A stretch of DNA of 64,000 bases, from positions 57,548,039 through 57,612,038 of the forward strand of contig OY294067.1 of assembly GCA_958510875.1 (NCBI GenBank). Reading direction: 5' to 3'. Under the pieces are notes generated by a model, which worked only from the letters and a program-made list of their open reading frames with translations, searched no databases and had not been told where the DNA came from. Shown piece by piece: positions 63,760 through 64,000 of this stretch. Every line of letters starts with the position of its first letter. The first letter of the stretch is position 1. This stretch comes from Endomychus coccineus (lineage: Eukaryota > Arthropoda > Insecta > Coleoptera > Endomychidae). The position numbers were made by a program, and so were the translations under genes.

Positions 63760-64000
63760 GTATGTATTTATAAGGAATTGATACTGATTTATAACAATCG
63801 TTCTCTTCGAAATAAGTAATACGCATCAGCACTAGTGATAATTAAAGTAATAACTGAATGTCGTTCCAAGTGATATCATCCGTAGAGAGGATAGTTTCTT
63901 CGATTGAAAGAATTTCATTACAACTTATGAGTGAGCTGTGCATGATCAAATCGGAGAATAATAATATTCAGCCAGGATCAGGTTGAACGTTGTTTTCAAT
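63760..64000 (+). other. Start of lipase C intron 1
   Basis: Non-coding to the window end. Confidence 0.4.

Overview
This is AT-rich animal nuclear DNA, most likely from an insect. The genes have small exons and kilobase introns with GT..AG splice sites, and AATAAA poly(A) signals follow the stop codons. The mobile elements are types common in insects: mariner/DUF4817, Penelope-like, Jockey-superfamily LINEs, hAT and P-like. A beetle is plausible, but the sequence alone does not settle the order. I see no rRNA, tRNA, CRISPR or bacterial operon.

Host genes. The window holds a tandem array of secreted lipases of the pancreatic-lipase/phospholipase A1 superfamily, all on the + strand. Lipase A has exons 3894-3945, 16093-16371, 22677-23021 and 23963-24171 (294 aa). 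Lipase B has exons 32200-32251, 40425-40703, 53215-53568 and 56300-56511 (298 aa). Only the signal-peptide exon of a third gene, C (63708-63759), lies in the window. All splice junctions seen are phase 1. A and B keep the Ser-Asp-His triad and have a very short lid. The genes lie in a tandem segmental duplication: about 3.12-30.2 kb matches about 31.52-62.54 kb, including intron and flanking DNA.

Mobile elements. Introns and flanks are packed with nested elements. Because the unit is duplicated, many insertions can be read as filled site versus empty site. Insertions seen only in A: a 1.9 kb foldback element (4.67-6.60 kb), a Penelope-like element (7.26-8.46 kb), a 333-bp Penelope derivative with a 9-bp target duplication, an apparently intact DD41D mariner-like transposon (12419-14594) nested in another Penelope end, palindromic TA-target elements (17.56 and 24.82 kb), a LINE (18.5-20.8 kb) and a broken hAT (27.5-29.9 kb). 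Insertions seen only in B: a Penelope-like element with a 13-bp target duplication (34107-35292), a LINE with an RNase H-like region (41.0-42.5 kb), an 8 kb block (42.7-51.4 kb) of transposase relics, a CCT4 retropseudogene and a head-to-head Penelope element, and a palindromic element plus LINE (57.4-60.7 kb). Older Penelope, P-like and deleted mariner relics occur in both units and predate the duplication.

Most interesting signals. (1) Penelope ends carry 42-nt motifs that fold like hammerhead ribozymes, in at least two sequence families. (2) Penelope copies repeatedly lie head to head. (3) The mariner-like transposon has terminal inverted repeats of about 500 bp that run into the 3' end of its own coding region. 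(4) Almost fully palindromic elements of 0.9-1.2 kb could give long hairpin RNA. (5) The A/B lipase pair has diverged mostly at amino-acid-changing positions in exon 2.
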